Positions 1 through 9,589 of a stretch of DNA of 64,000 bases are shown in pieces. The notes beneath the pieces were generated by a model, which was given only the letters and a program-made list of their open reading frames with translations, was not told the origin of the DNA and ran no database searches. Where the stretch lies: positions 62,001 to 126,000 of the forward strand of contig JAQFVV010013085.1 of the NCBI GenBank assembly GCA_028023455.1, written 5' to 3'. The position numbers were made by a program, and so were the translations under genes. The first letter of the stretch is position 1; the number at the start of each line of letters is the position of its first letter. Source of the stretch: Epiperipatus broadwayi. Taxonomy: Eukaryota; Onychophora; Udeonychophora; Euonychophora; Peripatidae.

Positions 1-169
1 TAAAACAAACACGGAGTTGATAAAAATAAAAGAGCAACGACTGATAAAGAAAGCTTAAAAATGTTTGATGGATTAAACTGCAAATAGTATATACATGTAA
101 TTATGTTAGATTATTTTATGATGCATTCAAAATAGCATATAAATCTGAAAAGTAAATCTCATTTAATCT

Positions 170-345
170 AAATCTCTAGTTTAGTAAATAATTAGTAATA
201 ATCATTATTGTATTTATCTGAGGTGGATGGTGTCAAAGTTGTGAGTGAAGTTAGTTTGACAGTTGTAAATAAAAATTAACAATTTAGCACCATTTGTATA
301 ATAATGATGATATTTTGAATAGGTGAATTTAATATTACTAGAATT
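170..345 (+). repeat. Dispersed repeat family X, copy 1
   Basis: Shares the block GTGTCAAAGTTGTGAG followed by a GTTTGACA-type segment with copies near 12.27-12.43, 41.65-41.79 and 62.40-62.59 kb. TGTCAAA and TTTGACA form a short internal inverted repeat. No protein is visible. The copies are diverged, so this is an old non-coding repeat (MITE or SINE type undecided). Confidence 0.55.
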
Positions 346-699
346 AAGATAACTTTTAATGATCCATCCATTCATTTAAATTTTGAAATTGAAAGTAGAA
401 AGTGAAGTTGAAAGAGCTTTTTGAATTTTAAAAATGTTTTTTTACCCTGATGAGATACCTGGAGAGATTTTAAAATATAGTGTAATATATGTTTAGGAGA
501 ACATAGATACATGAAGTTGAACCACCTGGTCTTAATGGTGCTTCTATTATTCCATTTTATTAACATAACAGAGTGAAAAGACAACAGTAATTGATTTTAG
601 AGATTGTAACAAATAGGTTTCTTTCAATTATAGATTAATACTTAACAAAGATATAATGGAGAATTATAGTTCAAATTTATTTTGGTAGGAGCAACGTGA
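346..699. other. No gene seen
   Basis: AT-rich sequence with only chance short reading frames. I see no recognisable domain or repeat here. Confidence 0.5.
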
Positions 700-1327
700 T
701 TCAGTTAATTAACATGGTTAAAATCATGTTTGAAATTAGCTGATTGTTCATAGGACACATTTTTACTGTTAATAAAAAATCTGAGCATGCGAGATGAAAA
801 TTGGTATTCAACAAGGGTGAATAGTGGCTCCAACTTTTATACCTTTTTTTCTAACAATAGTCTTTGGAATAATTTATAGACAGCTTTATGAAGCAGTGTC
901 ATGGATTTTTAACGTAAATCATTAAAGAAAAGTTAAAGCCTTCTCTTCTTAGGTTTTTTGAAGTACAATATTCTAATAATTGTGCCATTTTTCCTAGTTC
1001 AAAAGATTATCTACAGAATATTCTTAATGTTTTGGATGTAATTTATAAAATATTCAGTTTAGGAATTAATGCTAAAACCAAAACAAAGTTTTTAAAATCA
1101 GTAGAAAAGTATTGAAAAGAAATAAGATTACAATCAATTGGGAATGATTGCTAAGAATGTCCTCTAATGTTGATGTTTGCAATTGGCAATAAGATTATAT
1201 TGGTTGAAGTTTGATAAATCAATGAATTGCATTATCCCGGAGGCTTTTGAGAGTAGAATTGGAGAGATGGTATTGCCAATCTAGAGATCTAGAGTATTGA
1301 AATCATTAATAACAATGAAGTAGGAAT

Positions 1328-1330
<3 letters not shown>
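700..1330 (+). pseudogene. LINE reverse transcriptase relic
   Basis: Broken plus-strand reading frames give pieces of a non-LTR retrotransposon reverse transcriptase. Around 800-850 the peptide GIQQG*IVAPTF matches the motif-B region (G-x-x-QG-C-x-x-AP-T-L-F in this family). Around 930-1100 the peptide VFEVQYSNNCAIFPSS occupies the place of the catalytic YADD box (here YSNN, so inactive), followed by DYLQNILNVLD and GINAKTKTKF, the usual region after the catalytic box. Stops and frameshifts separate the pieces. The (AAT)n and CAG/CAA tract directly downstream could be an expanded 3' tail. The clade cannot be fixed from so little. Confidence 0.5.
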
Positions 1331-1387
<57 letters not shown>

Positions 1388-1750
1388 CAACTGCAGCAGC
1401 AGCAACAACAGCAGCAATAACAACTACAGCAGCAACAACAAGAACAACTGCAGCAGCAGCAACAGCAACTGTAGAAGCAGCAGCAACAACATCAACTGCA
1501 GCAGCAGCAACAACAATAACTACAGCAGCAGCAACAACAACAACTGCAGCAGCAACAAGAACAACTGTAGCAGCAGCAGCAACAACTACAGCAGCAACAA
1601 CAACTGCAGCAGCAGCAACAACAACAACAATAACTGCAGCAAAAAGGACAACAACAACTGCAGCAGCAACAACAACAACACCTGCAGCAGCAGCAGCAGC
1701 AACAACAATAACAACTGCAGCAGCAACAAGAACAACAACAACAGAAATTG
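1330..1750. repeat. (AAT)n then CAG/CAA-rich low-complexity tract
   Basis: About 55 bp of AAT repeats passes into 360 bp of irregular CAGCAG, CAACAA and CTGCAG blocks. Forward frames are cut by TAA and TAG stops, so it is not a real polyglutamine gene. The minus-strand poly-Ala/Val frame is an artefact of the repeat. Confidence 0.85.
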
Positions 1751-3880
1751 AAAACATTTTGTTATATATATATTTCAATACAAATAAAGTAATTTTTATA
1801 CAAAGTATTTAAAGTCTATATGGAATTTTATTCTATTTATTTTTCTTTTATTATTGACAAGCAGTTTTATATTGTCCAATATTTTCATTTATCTAACTTT
1901 CTGAAAGTCATAATAAGAGCTGATACTCAAGTCTCCGCTGTATACAGAATTCAAACAAACTTTTAAAATATGATTTTTGATATTTTGTAAATGTTACTAA
2001 AAGATTTAATATATTATTTAAGTAATTACACACACACACATATATATATATATCAGTGCTGCTCAGTAGTGTTGAAATTAAAAGGTTTTAGATCATAAAA
2101 TACACCAAAATGGCCATTTCTAGTTAGTTTATAAATGCATCATCTTTCAAATTAATAATGCTTTTATATTTTAAAACAAATAGTGTCAAAAAATATAGTA
2201 ATAATAATCCTCACACAAGATTAGAGTTAAACTTAATTATTCTGTTGAACTGCAAACTCACCTTTCTATTTTGAATGAACTCTAGTAAGACTTATCCATA
2301 TTCCTCTATATTTGAATATTTTATTTTTACAATTAAACCATTTTTCTGCATAATATAATGATAATCTTAACATTATTTATTTTAAATGTAAGCTTTCAAA
2401 TGATAGACATTATAAAATTGATATGTGATATTTGCAAAATATGAAAATAAATTTCTAAATGGAGTCCTTGTCTATAACAATGGTGCTTGTCATCATAGGG
2501 AAAAACTACTCAAAAATTAGTAGAAAGAAATATTAAATATTTAAATTCTATGTTATTAAAATGAAAATGAATTTAGATTTAGTTATCATCAAAGGAAAAA
2601 AAAATGTTAGAAGAACTCATTTAATTTATTGTCATTAAATTTTTTAAAAATAATTTCTTTATTATTTTGACAAAAGGCTACTCTTGTTTATTCAGTAAAG
2701 ACAGGCTCTGCTACTCCATAATAAACATTTTAGAAGTTGTCTTTTTAAAAATAAATGATTTCAAAAACATTTTTTGTAGTGATATAAGATTATTTGAAAT
2801 AAATATTAAAAAAAATCATAAATAATTTATTTTGTAAACAAATTACTGAAACTTACAATTTTTCCTCTTGTTTTTAATTTTTATTTTATTTTGCTTCAAT
2901 TTAAAACACTACACCAATCAGAAATTGTCATTTCTATAGACATCTAGCAGAACATCCCTTATGCCATTGTTATGTAAACTGGATATTGCCATTGCCTGAA
3001 AAATCAATGCAATGCTGACATCTTCAGATGTTTTTTTGAACTAATAATTTTAAAAATTGAAACTGGTAAAATAAAACTGTGCACAGTGATGTAAGGTTAT
3101 ATATAGGTTTAAATCAATGTAGAAAAAATATAGTAATCACAATATCATCAAAATACCCAAATAGCAAAAACTGCTGCTATTTAAACAAATTGGATCAAAT
3201 AAAAAAAAGTTTTACTTTTCAAAAGACATTTTATTTTTAAAATGTTTTTGAATATTAGTTCACTAATAAAAGTAATAGATGTTTGTACAATATTAATTAA
3301 ATGTAAGTGGAAAAATTAGGCTACTTATTTTTTTAATCTTTTAGGTAATCTTGAAAATAATTCAAAAATTAACTTCACTAATAAAACCAATTAAGGAATA
3401 AAAAATAAATAGTTGCACTTCTGCTGCTAAATATAATAATAAACTATTAAAAAAGGACTTCTTATCAAATGAAATAGTATTGAGAAAAAATAACTAATAA
3501 TTCCAATAAAACAAAAACAATATTCAAATAAAATCTGCGTGTATTACTATTAATAGTTACTGTATTGAGATAAGTGAAAGATTCAATTCTATAATTCTTC
3601 CTTACTTTTATAATTGCTTATAAACTTTGTCATCCTGCTGCCCAGTGAAGATAAATTGAGACTCAAATCATAAGAATAATTTTTCATACATGTCACCATT
3701 AGTTTGAACAGAGTTTATGATAATTTTTTATATTTAAACATTATTTTCAAATAACCAATTTAATGAAAGCATTTTAAAAAGAATGAATTTATCACGTCAT
3801 TAAAAGAGCTTACAATCTAACTTAATTAGAAAAATACCAGAAAACCATTTTTTAACATTTTTTAATTTGTAAGTTTTTAT
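1751..3880. other. AT-rich stretch without a gene
   Basis: Long AT-rich DNA with short TA and CA microsatellites (2029-2053). A motif near 2915-2950 (accaatcagaaattg) recurs loosely near 23.69 and 47.35 kb and may be an old dispersed repeat. No coding signal. Confidence 0.5.
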
Positions 3881-4039
3881 ATATATATGATAAACAAAAC
3901 AAGTTATAAATTTCATAACTTGCTATAGCTTGCATTTTATGATCACTAGATGGAGCTTTACCAATAACCCACTATCAAGCTTTGTTTACATAAATGCTGA
4001 GAGAGATAGAATTCAATATCTCCTTCAAATTATCTCCAA

Positions 4040-4082
4040 CCTTTAAACCATGGTTTCAAGCTAGTTGGCGCACATCAGTAAA
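4040..4082 (-). ncRNA. Hammerhead-like motif, degenerate (left arm)
   Basis: Read on the minus strand: stem I CCTTTA/TAAAGG (6 bp), core CTGATGT (the conserved last A is T), a damaged stem II (GCGC/GCTT), GAAA, and the palindromic stem III CCATGG followed by TT. The architecture is that of a type-I hammerhead, but the A9 change and the stem II mismatch predict poor or no cleavage. Confidence 0.5.
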
Positions 4083-4124
4083 GGGTAGGAAGACTAGAAA
4101 CTAGATAGTTTCTAGTCTTCCTAC

Positions 4125-4169
4125 CCTTTACTGACATGAGCCAACTAGCTTGAAACCATAGTTTAAAGG
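4125..4169 (+). ncRNA. Hammerhead-like motif, degenerate (right arm)
   Basis: Stem I CCTTTA (4125-4130) pairs with TAAAGG (4164-4169). Core CTGACAT (4131-4137), stem II GAGC/GCTT around loop CAACTA, GAAA at 4152-4155, then CCATAGTT. Two core bases (G8, A9) are changed, so this copy is probably dead. It is useful as a third sequence variant of stem I that keeps the pairing. Confidence 0.5.
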
Positions 4170-4318
4170 TTGGAGACAATTTGAAAGAGATATTGAATTC
4201 TATCTCTCTCTAAACAAAGCTTGATAGTGGGCTATTGGTAAAGCTCCATCTAGTGATCATAAAATGCAAGCTATAGCAAGTTATGAAATTTATAACTTTT
4301 GTTTATCATATATATATA

Positions 4319-4838
4319 TATATATATATAATATTGTTAAGTTGTTGGTCTTTAAATACATTTCTCATTTTAAGTACCACAGCCATCTAAATAGCTCAAA
4401 AACTCAGATTGTTCTTTCTTGCTATGAAAGCATCTCACAAACAAGAATATCTTAGCAGATGATCAAGAAGTATCAAATAGCTGAATCCCCATGCTCATAT
4501 TTATAACTCAGTATGTTTCATTACATTACTCTCTCAATATAATTTATTTTTACAATTATATTATGTAAGATTAAATAAATAAAAATATATTTAAACTTAA
4601 AAAAATAACTATACAAAAAAGTAAAAAGAAATTACCATTTCCATCTTAATGTAACAAAAACAATGTCCATTAAACCTCACCAATTGATACTTGAATGCTC
4701 ATTTTTTTTTTTAATTTTTATTTACTCCTGCCATCTATGAACACAAATGGAAGAAAAAGTTAAAATGTAAAATCATTAGCATTAAAATGAAACATTCTAT
4801 GGAAAATTGCACTAAAAGTTTTGACTTTTGTAAATCTA
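4319..4838. other. No gene seen
   Basis: AT-rich sequence with homopolymer runs; no domain, repeat or RNA recognised. Confidence 0.5.
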
Positions 4839-4986
4839 ATGCAGAGATGTACGAATTATCAATAAAGCAAGTCATATATAATGTGACATTGCTTTTATAA
4901 GCTTGTATTTACAAAAATGTAATGTAGAGAGTGTACCAATAGCTCAAACAAGCTCTTAATTAAAATCTCTATCCAAAATACTTTCA

Positions 4987-5032
4987 TCCCCAGATCAACT
5001 GGTTTCGAGCTAATGGCTCACATCAGTGAGGA
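4987..5032 (-). ncRNA. Hammerhead-like motif, unit 1
   Basis: Minus strand: stem I TCCTCA/TGGGGA (6 bp, one G-U), core CTGATGT (A9 is U), stem II GAGC/GCTC with loop CATTA, GAAA, stem III CC..(AGTTGA).. ending in ATC, so the cleavage triplet is AUC. All parts are in order; the A9 change is the one clear defect. Confidence 0.6.
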
Positions 5033-5405
5033 TCTAGAAATATTCAGATACTAGATCTAAAATATCAACTCAAACACAGCACTTATTTTATACGTATTAT
5101 TTAAGTAGAAACTCTGAAGTTTTTGGACATGAAAATGTCTTTTACTCAAGCTACCTAACTTAAATAGCTATATGTTACTGAACCAAATTCAGATCTACCA
5201 TATATTAATAGCCTCAGCAGAGCCAAAGCCTTAAAGGTAAAATTATAATAAACAATAAAGCAAGTTATATATAAGGTGACATTGTTTTTATAAGCTTGTA
5301 TTTACGAAAATGAAATACAGAGAGTGTACCAATAGCTCAAACAAGCTCTTGATTGATAAGTACGGTAAGAGAAAATATTTAAAATCTCTATTCAAAATAC
5401 TCTCA

Positions 5406-5450
5406 TCCCCAGACCAATTGGTTTCGAGCTTATAGCTCACATCAGGGAGG
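5406..5450 (-). ncRNA. Hammerhead-like motif, unit 2
   Basis: Minus strand: stem I TCCTCC/TGGGGA (first pair lost), core CTGATGT, stem II GAGC/GCTC with loop TATAA, GAAA, palindromic stem III CCAATTGG followed by TC, giving the triplet GUC. It lies 419 bp from unit 1 in the same orientation. Confidence 0.6.
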
Positions 5451-5642
5451 AGCTATGCTGAGGCTATTAATATATGGTAGATATGAATTTGGTTCAGTCC
5501 CATATAGCTATTTAGGTTAGATAGCTGGAGTAAAAGACATTTTCATGTCATAAAACTTCAGAGTTTCTACTTAAATAATATGTATAAAATAAGTGTTGTG
5601 TTGGAGTTGATATTTTAGATCTAGTGTCTGAATATTTCTAGC

Positions 5643-5688
5643 TCCTCATTGAGGTGAGCTATAAGTTTGTGACCAATTGGTCTGGGGA
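5643..5688 (+). ncRNA. Hammerhead-like motif, inverted copy, degenerate
   Basis: Plus strand: stem I TCCTCA (5643-5648) with TGGGGA (5683-5688), core TTGAGGT, stem II GAGC/GTTT, GTGA instead of GAAA, stem III CCAATTGGTC. Several core bases are lost, so it should not cleave. Confidence 0.45.
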
Positions 5689-5785
5689 TAAGAATATTCC
5701 AGATAGAGATTTTAAATCTTTTCTTTTATCACACTTATCAATTAAGAGCTTGTTTGAGCTATTGGTACACTCTCTGTATTACAGA

Positions 5786-6189
5786 GATGTATGAAATAAT
5801 TTTTATCAGAACTGAAGTGCCACTCTTTATTATTGTCCAATGAGACAGAGATTAAGAACATTAAAATTTTATTGTAAAAGATTCTATCAACTGCTGATGA
5901 AAAAATTATAATGCTTGATATACAAAGTCTTTGATTATCCCAACAATAGATATATTATTTTAGAAATTCACATTTCTTCAGCCAAAAAAAAATTTTTTTA
6001 AAGAAAAATATATGATTTTAAATTAATAAAACTCATAGCTTTAAGCAGGACAAATAAAAAAAAATCATTTGATAAATTTTATCTGATTTAGAATCAATGA
6101 TAAAAATGAAAAAAACCTTTTAATTTTCTAAGCTTTTTTCCCAACAGTACCACCTTTAAAATGGGTGGATAATAAAAACATCATATAAA
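5786..6189. other. No gene seen
   Basis: AT-rich sequence without recognisable coding or repeat content. Confidence 0.45.
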
Positions 6190-6312
6190 AACTGTCATGT
6201 AAATTTTACAAGTCAAGATCTTCAAACCATACTTGATAAATATGGAAAAGTCTTTAGATATATGTTAAAAAAAAGAGCAATTATATCAGTACTAACCTAC
6301 ACTGCATTAATA
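6190..6312 (+). repeat. Inverted partial copy of the ORF1 relic at 7.0-7.15 kb
   Basis: The segment containing acaagtcaagatcttcaaac and GATAAATATGGAAAAG is the reverse complement, with changes, of 7040-7150. It encodes a diverged piece of the same peptide (SQDLQ.ILDKYGK). It is a second fragment of the same LINE family in the opposite orientation. Confidence 0.6.
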
Positions 6313-6785
6313 TTTTTAGAGGTGTCTTCTGGAAATGAGTTTTTAAATTTGTTTTGGTTTTTTTAACAGCAAGCATGGGATCTTCTGTTAAAATGTTCTT
6401 CTTGGTACTGGAATTAATTTTTATTGATGCATTGACTTAAATTCTTTATTTATTGGATTGACGTTTGTTTTTACTTTTCTTTATGTTTTCCTTTTCATTA
6501 CTAATTGAAAAGTATTTTCTTTCTAAGAAGGTATATCAGTGTTTTTTGCTCATTTGTGTAGTAATCTTTTCATATTTCCCTGATAAATTGATATAAGAGG
6601 TTACTACATTATCAGGAGTTATTTTTTCCAGTTGTATTTCTTGTAGATTATTATTGAGAATAGACTTCAATGCATTTATTCTGGAATTAGTATTTCTCAT
6701 TTGTGGTTGTTAAAAGGTTGCTTGATCCATTTTTTCAATATACACAACTGATGGCTTTTAGAGATTATTAATCGATAATGTTTAC

Positions 6786-6903
6786 AAAATCTATATAGAG
6801 GTCCCTACTATCGCATTTTATACGCATGTGCTTGAGGCTACAGCCTTAATGAATATTACTTACGTAATCAATGTGCGTTTAAATAAATTTAAAATCTATA
6901 TAG
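6786..6903. mobile_element. 92-bp insertion flanked by 13-bp direct repeats
   Basis: AAAATCTATATAG occurs at 6786-6798 and again at 6891-6903, flanking a 92-bp piece that starts AGGTCCCTACTATCGCA and ends AAATAAATTT. The same piece is half of the palindromes at 36.56-36.76 and 62.75-62.98 kb. A 13-bp target-site duplication fits target-primed reverse transcription (SINE-like) better than a cut-and-paste DNA transposon. It has inserted into the ORF1 relic or its edge. Confidence 0.7.
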
Positions 6904-7480
6904 ATAAATCTTTAATGAGATGATCCTCAAAGCACTGAAAGAGTCTGTTTCTAAATGTAGTTATTGACAGGAAATTGATTGTTGTAGAATGAAAAGATAC
7001 AATACGTTTATTTAATAAGATATTGAACAATGCAGTGTTGGTTAACACTGATGCAGTTTCTCTTTTTTCTAACATATAACTAAAGGTTTTCCCATATTTA
7101 TCAAGTATGTTTTGAAGATCTTGACTTGTAAAATTTACATCTACATCCTTTACCTCTTCATCTATCTTACTTATTCTTTGGCTAACCATCTGCACTGCAC
7201 TACATATTTTTCATCCATATGTCTTTGTCACTCCACTAAAAACATACTCTATCCTATCTTCCTTGTCTACATTTTGCTCCATTTCTTCTGACCTTCTCTT
7301 TAAGCTACCTACACTTAGAAGCCACTTTTTCATTTCTTTTATCACATTTACACACTGTTTACATAACTATAAATCTGTTACATCCTTCCTAGTTTTATTT
7401 AAACATTTCAAATATTAAATCTCATTACATATGGTGCATTCTATTATAGCATGCCTAATTTCTTTCTGACTATATGCATT
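6904..7480 (-). pseudogene. LINE ORF1-like relic with PHD-like zinc finger
   Basis: Minus-strand translation from about 7480 downward gives an N-terminal cysteine pattern: ECTICNEI, then YLKC, then LCKQC (C-x2-C ... C ... C-x2-C), interrupted by two TAG/TAA stops. It is followed by a charged, heptad-rich stretch (KRRSEEMEQ.VDKEDRIE, then QRISKIDEEVKD) that looks like a coiled coil. The open part, about 95 residues, continues as SQDLQNILDKYGKTFSYML. PHD-type fingers plus a coiled coil are known from ORF1 proteins of several invertebrate LINEs, which bind element RNA. The parent element cannot be named. Internal stops make it a pseudogene. Confidence 0.5.
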
Positions 7481-7724
7481 GTGGGATACAAATTCAATTC
7501 ATATTTCTTATTTCTAAGCCCCATACTCTATATTTAACTTTATTCTTCCTTTCCTATTCTTCAACTCCCTTTACACAAAAGGAGAAAAACTTTACTTTCT
7601 TACAATGGCGATCGATAAACATTTATTTCCCAATCTTAGGCCTCAAAATGTTATCTTTCTCAAATAAATCACTTCTTTTCTTAAATTAAAAAAATCTTTA
7701 ATAGCAAACTTACTAAAAATCAAA

Positions 7725-8000
7725 GAAACAAACAATTTTTGTATCAGTTAAATTTTCAATTTTCTGAAGATAGTTCACAAAACATACTTATAAACTTTAA
7801 CTTAACTTGCAAACAAAACGGCCAAGTTACCACAGATAGACAGTCAAAGTTTTAAACCTATCTCTCTTGATCTCAATTATCTCTCCACTTATCAACAGCC
7901 AATTTGTATAGGAGTTAAATTCTCAGTTCTCTGAAGATAATTAGCAAAAAACAAAAAATAAATTTTAACTAAACTCGCAGAACAAAAAGACTTGCATTGG
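7725..8000 (+). repeat. Two diverged direct repeats of about 95 bp
   Basis: The block beginning near 7733 (tttttgtatcagttaaattt, then TTTTCTGAAGATA, then AACTTGC.AACAAAA) is repeated near 7905 (TTTGTATAGGAGTTAAATTC, then TCTCTGAAGATAA, then AACTCGCAGAACAAAA). The second copy runs straight into the SINE at 7992. Confidence 0.6.
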
Positions 8001-8084
8001 TGGTCGAGAGGTCAGCACGACTGCCTTGCACTTGCAGGCAGTTGCCCAGGTTGCGGGTTCGCGTCCCGGCCGATGATATGACAC
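7992..8084 (+). mobile_element. tRNA-derived SINE, family S, best copy
   Basis: Starts GCATTGGTGGTCGAGAGG and contains a B-box (GGGTTCGCGTCCC). An acceptor-like stem forms between CATTGG and CCGATG, a D-like stem between GTCG and CGAC, and an anticodon-like stem between TGCCT and AGGCA, so the cloverleaf is largely intact. It ends ATGATATGACAC followed by an A-run. Related copies lie at 17.57, 41.42 and 54.86 kb (minus). The A-tail and the copy number argue for a SINE head rather than a working tRNA gene. Confidence 0.75.
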
Positions 8085-8109
8085 AAAAAAAAAACAGTTA
8101 CAAAGACAG

Positions 8110-8315
8110 TCAGAGTTATCAGTGCAAACCATAGTAATCAATGGATGCTATAAGGTTTGTGCATAAAATTCCTATCTAGTGCCTACTCATCTAGTATCCC
8201 CAGATATTTCTAGCTGAGTTAGCAGTAGATAGGGATTTATGCAGAAATCTTCTTGTAGCCATTGATTAGTATGGCTTGCACTGGGTAGCACTACTGTATG
8301 GGCAGTTTATCACTG
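8110..8315. mobile_element. Foldback element, about 80-bp arms
   Basis: The left arm AGTGCAAACCATAGTAATCA... and the right arm ...TGATTAGTATGGCTTGCACT are reverse complements with changes; the spacer is about 30 bp around 8200. A lone arm-like piece occurs near 25.22 kb (gtgcaagccagagtaatcaa). No coding content. Confidence 0.75.
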
Positions 8316-8670
8316 TTCTAAGTTGATTGATAGACACATTTAAATCGACGGAAATATCACAGTAAATCAACCCTTTTTAAACCACACAATATTTCAAAAC
8401 AATTGCTCACATGACTCAATTACTCATTGGCTAAGTGATTTGCTTTCAAGAAAATACGAAAAAACAAACAAACAATCGATGCATATATATTAACACGATC
8501 AAAACTCGCAAATTTATATTTCTTAAAACCTGAATCAATTCAAAACTTTTTTTTTTTTATTTGTAGAAAAGGATATAACTTTCAAGCAAAAATTTTTTAG
8601 TTTTTTTTTTTTACTATCAAAACTTTAATAATTATACTGTTTTTTTTTTTAAAGTATGATTATATATAGT
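8316..8670. other. No gene seen
   Basis: AT-rich sequence with T-runs; nothing recognised. Confidence 0.45.
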
Positions 8671-8873
8671 CAAAATAAGAGTCATAGATCACATGACCCT
8701 ATCTCTTAAGCTTGTATGTTATAAACAATGAGGATTGCCAATTCCTCTACAAGCTTTGTGATAAATGGTTAAGCCAGAGCCAGCACTTAAAATATCTCTG
8801 TCAGGAACCCCTCCCCAAATCCCTGATTATGGTTTCGTGCTTTGACACTCCTCAGAGAGGTGTCAGGGTAGGT
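8671..8873 (-). mobile_element. Hammerhead repeat, truncated copy
   Basis: Half-unit copy, on the opposite strand, of the repeat at 11.58-12.06 kb. From the 5' side of the plus strand it shows AGTCAAAATAAGAG, GATCACATGACCCTATC, CTTAAGCTTGTA and CTCTACAAGCTTTGTGA, then the hammerhead segment, and it stops at CAGGGTAGG. Both ends lie next to TA-rich DNA. Confidence 0.75.
8813..8869 (-). ncRNA. Hammerhead ribozyme motif, mildly damaged
   Basis: Minus strand: intact core CTGAGGA (8849-8855 complement), stem II GTGT/GCAC with a CAAA-type loop, and GAAA. Stem III CCATAATC has lost its palindrome (the sister copy has CCATGGTC). Stem I ACCTCT/AGGGAT has one mismatch. An outer helix CCC/GGG forms beyond an internal loop. 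The conserved core is complete, but stem III damage would weaken it. Confidence 0.6.
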
Positions 8874-9589
8874 TGATTATATATATATTATTTTCTTTAA
8901 GTGTTTTTTTTGTATAACTTAATATTATGTAATTCATAAATAATATAAATAATCATATATAATTTTATTTTTGTAATTCATATATAAATAAGTGTTATTA
9001 AGTTGATGAAATTTATTTTGAAACTTTATTTTAAAACTAAAGTTTCGGTTTCATAAATATAATTTAAATAAGAGAAAGACTCGTGTAACAATAAATCACA
9101 TATTTTATGAGAAACAGCAGATTGAAAAGCAACTTTCTTTATCAAATTTCACATTACATTTGTTACCATATTACAGTTACAGAAAAAATCAATGAAAACA
9201 TTTTATGAGAATTAACTGACTGTAAGGAATTTGCAATGTAAAAAAATCAATATTTTATTATTGCTAAACATTTTTATATTTCAAGTTGTTGTAAATATAT
9301 CTCTAACGAGTCAATTGCTAATGGAGTGTAGATTTTTACTGTGCTATAAATATACTTGTGATTCTTATTTTTTTTCTAGTTAAGATATGCACACACTTAA
9401 CTACTTAAAATCACATGACAACAGCTCTAACTTATCTGCATTACAAACCTTCAATCTGTAGTCAAGGCAACCTCTATAAGTAAAACGTGGATTCCATGAG
9501 TACAAGACATTGTTCACAGTCCCCGATTTGATCTGCTAAAAATTATGGAGTGACTGCATGAATTAAGAGAAAATAATAGTAAATGATGT
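8874..9589. other. No gene seen
   Basis: AT-rich DNA; no coding or structural feature recognised. Confidence 0.45.

Larger units (their letters stand above)
3881..4318. mobile_element. Foldback element with two hammerhead-like cores
   Basis: A near-complete inverted repeat: two arms of about 215 bp meet near 4105. Each arm runs from gataaacaaaac through ATGATCACTAGATGGAGC to a hammerhead-like segment next to the centre, so the ribozyme-like segments lie head to head. Both ends sit in TA repeats. A second, partly deleted copy lies at 40.34-40.67 kb. It belongs to the same superfamily as the repeats at 4.8-5.8, 8.7, 11.6-12.1, 48.4-48.9 and 62.05 kb. Confidence 0.85.
4839..5785. mobile_element. 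Tandem plus inverted hammerhead repeat cluster
   Basis: One unit (from caataaagcaag near 4860) is followed by a direct second unit (near 5251), and then by an inverted copy running to about 5785. The two minus-strand hammerhead-like segments are 419 bp apart (predicted cleavage points at 4992/4993 and 5411/5412), which gives the unit length. Shared blocks include ACTAATATATGG-type, CCATATAGCTATTT, GACAT....ATGTC, GATCTAGTGTCTGAA and GAGCTATTGGTA; the same blocks in the same order recur in the 11.6-12.1 kb repeat and partly at 48.4-48.9 kb. No protein. The direct tandem array plus ribozyme fits a retrozyme-like element; the inverted copy may be a second insertion or a rearrangement. Confidence 0.8.

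Noticed and set aside
1330-1750. CRISPR array or other regularly spaced repeat
   Set aside because: The blocks are irregular triplet repeats without spacers, and the sequence is clearly eukaryotic.
1281-1778. 165-codon minus-strand frame rich in Ala and Val
   Set aside because: Generated by the CAG/CAA low-complexity tract read in reverse; ends in poly-Ile from AAT repeats.
7992-8084. Functional tRNA gene
   Set aside because: It has related copies at three other sites, an A-rich tail and an oversized anticodon-like loop, all pointing to a SINE.
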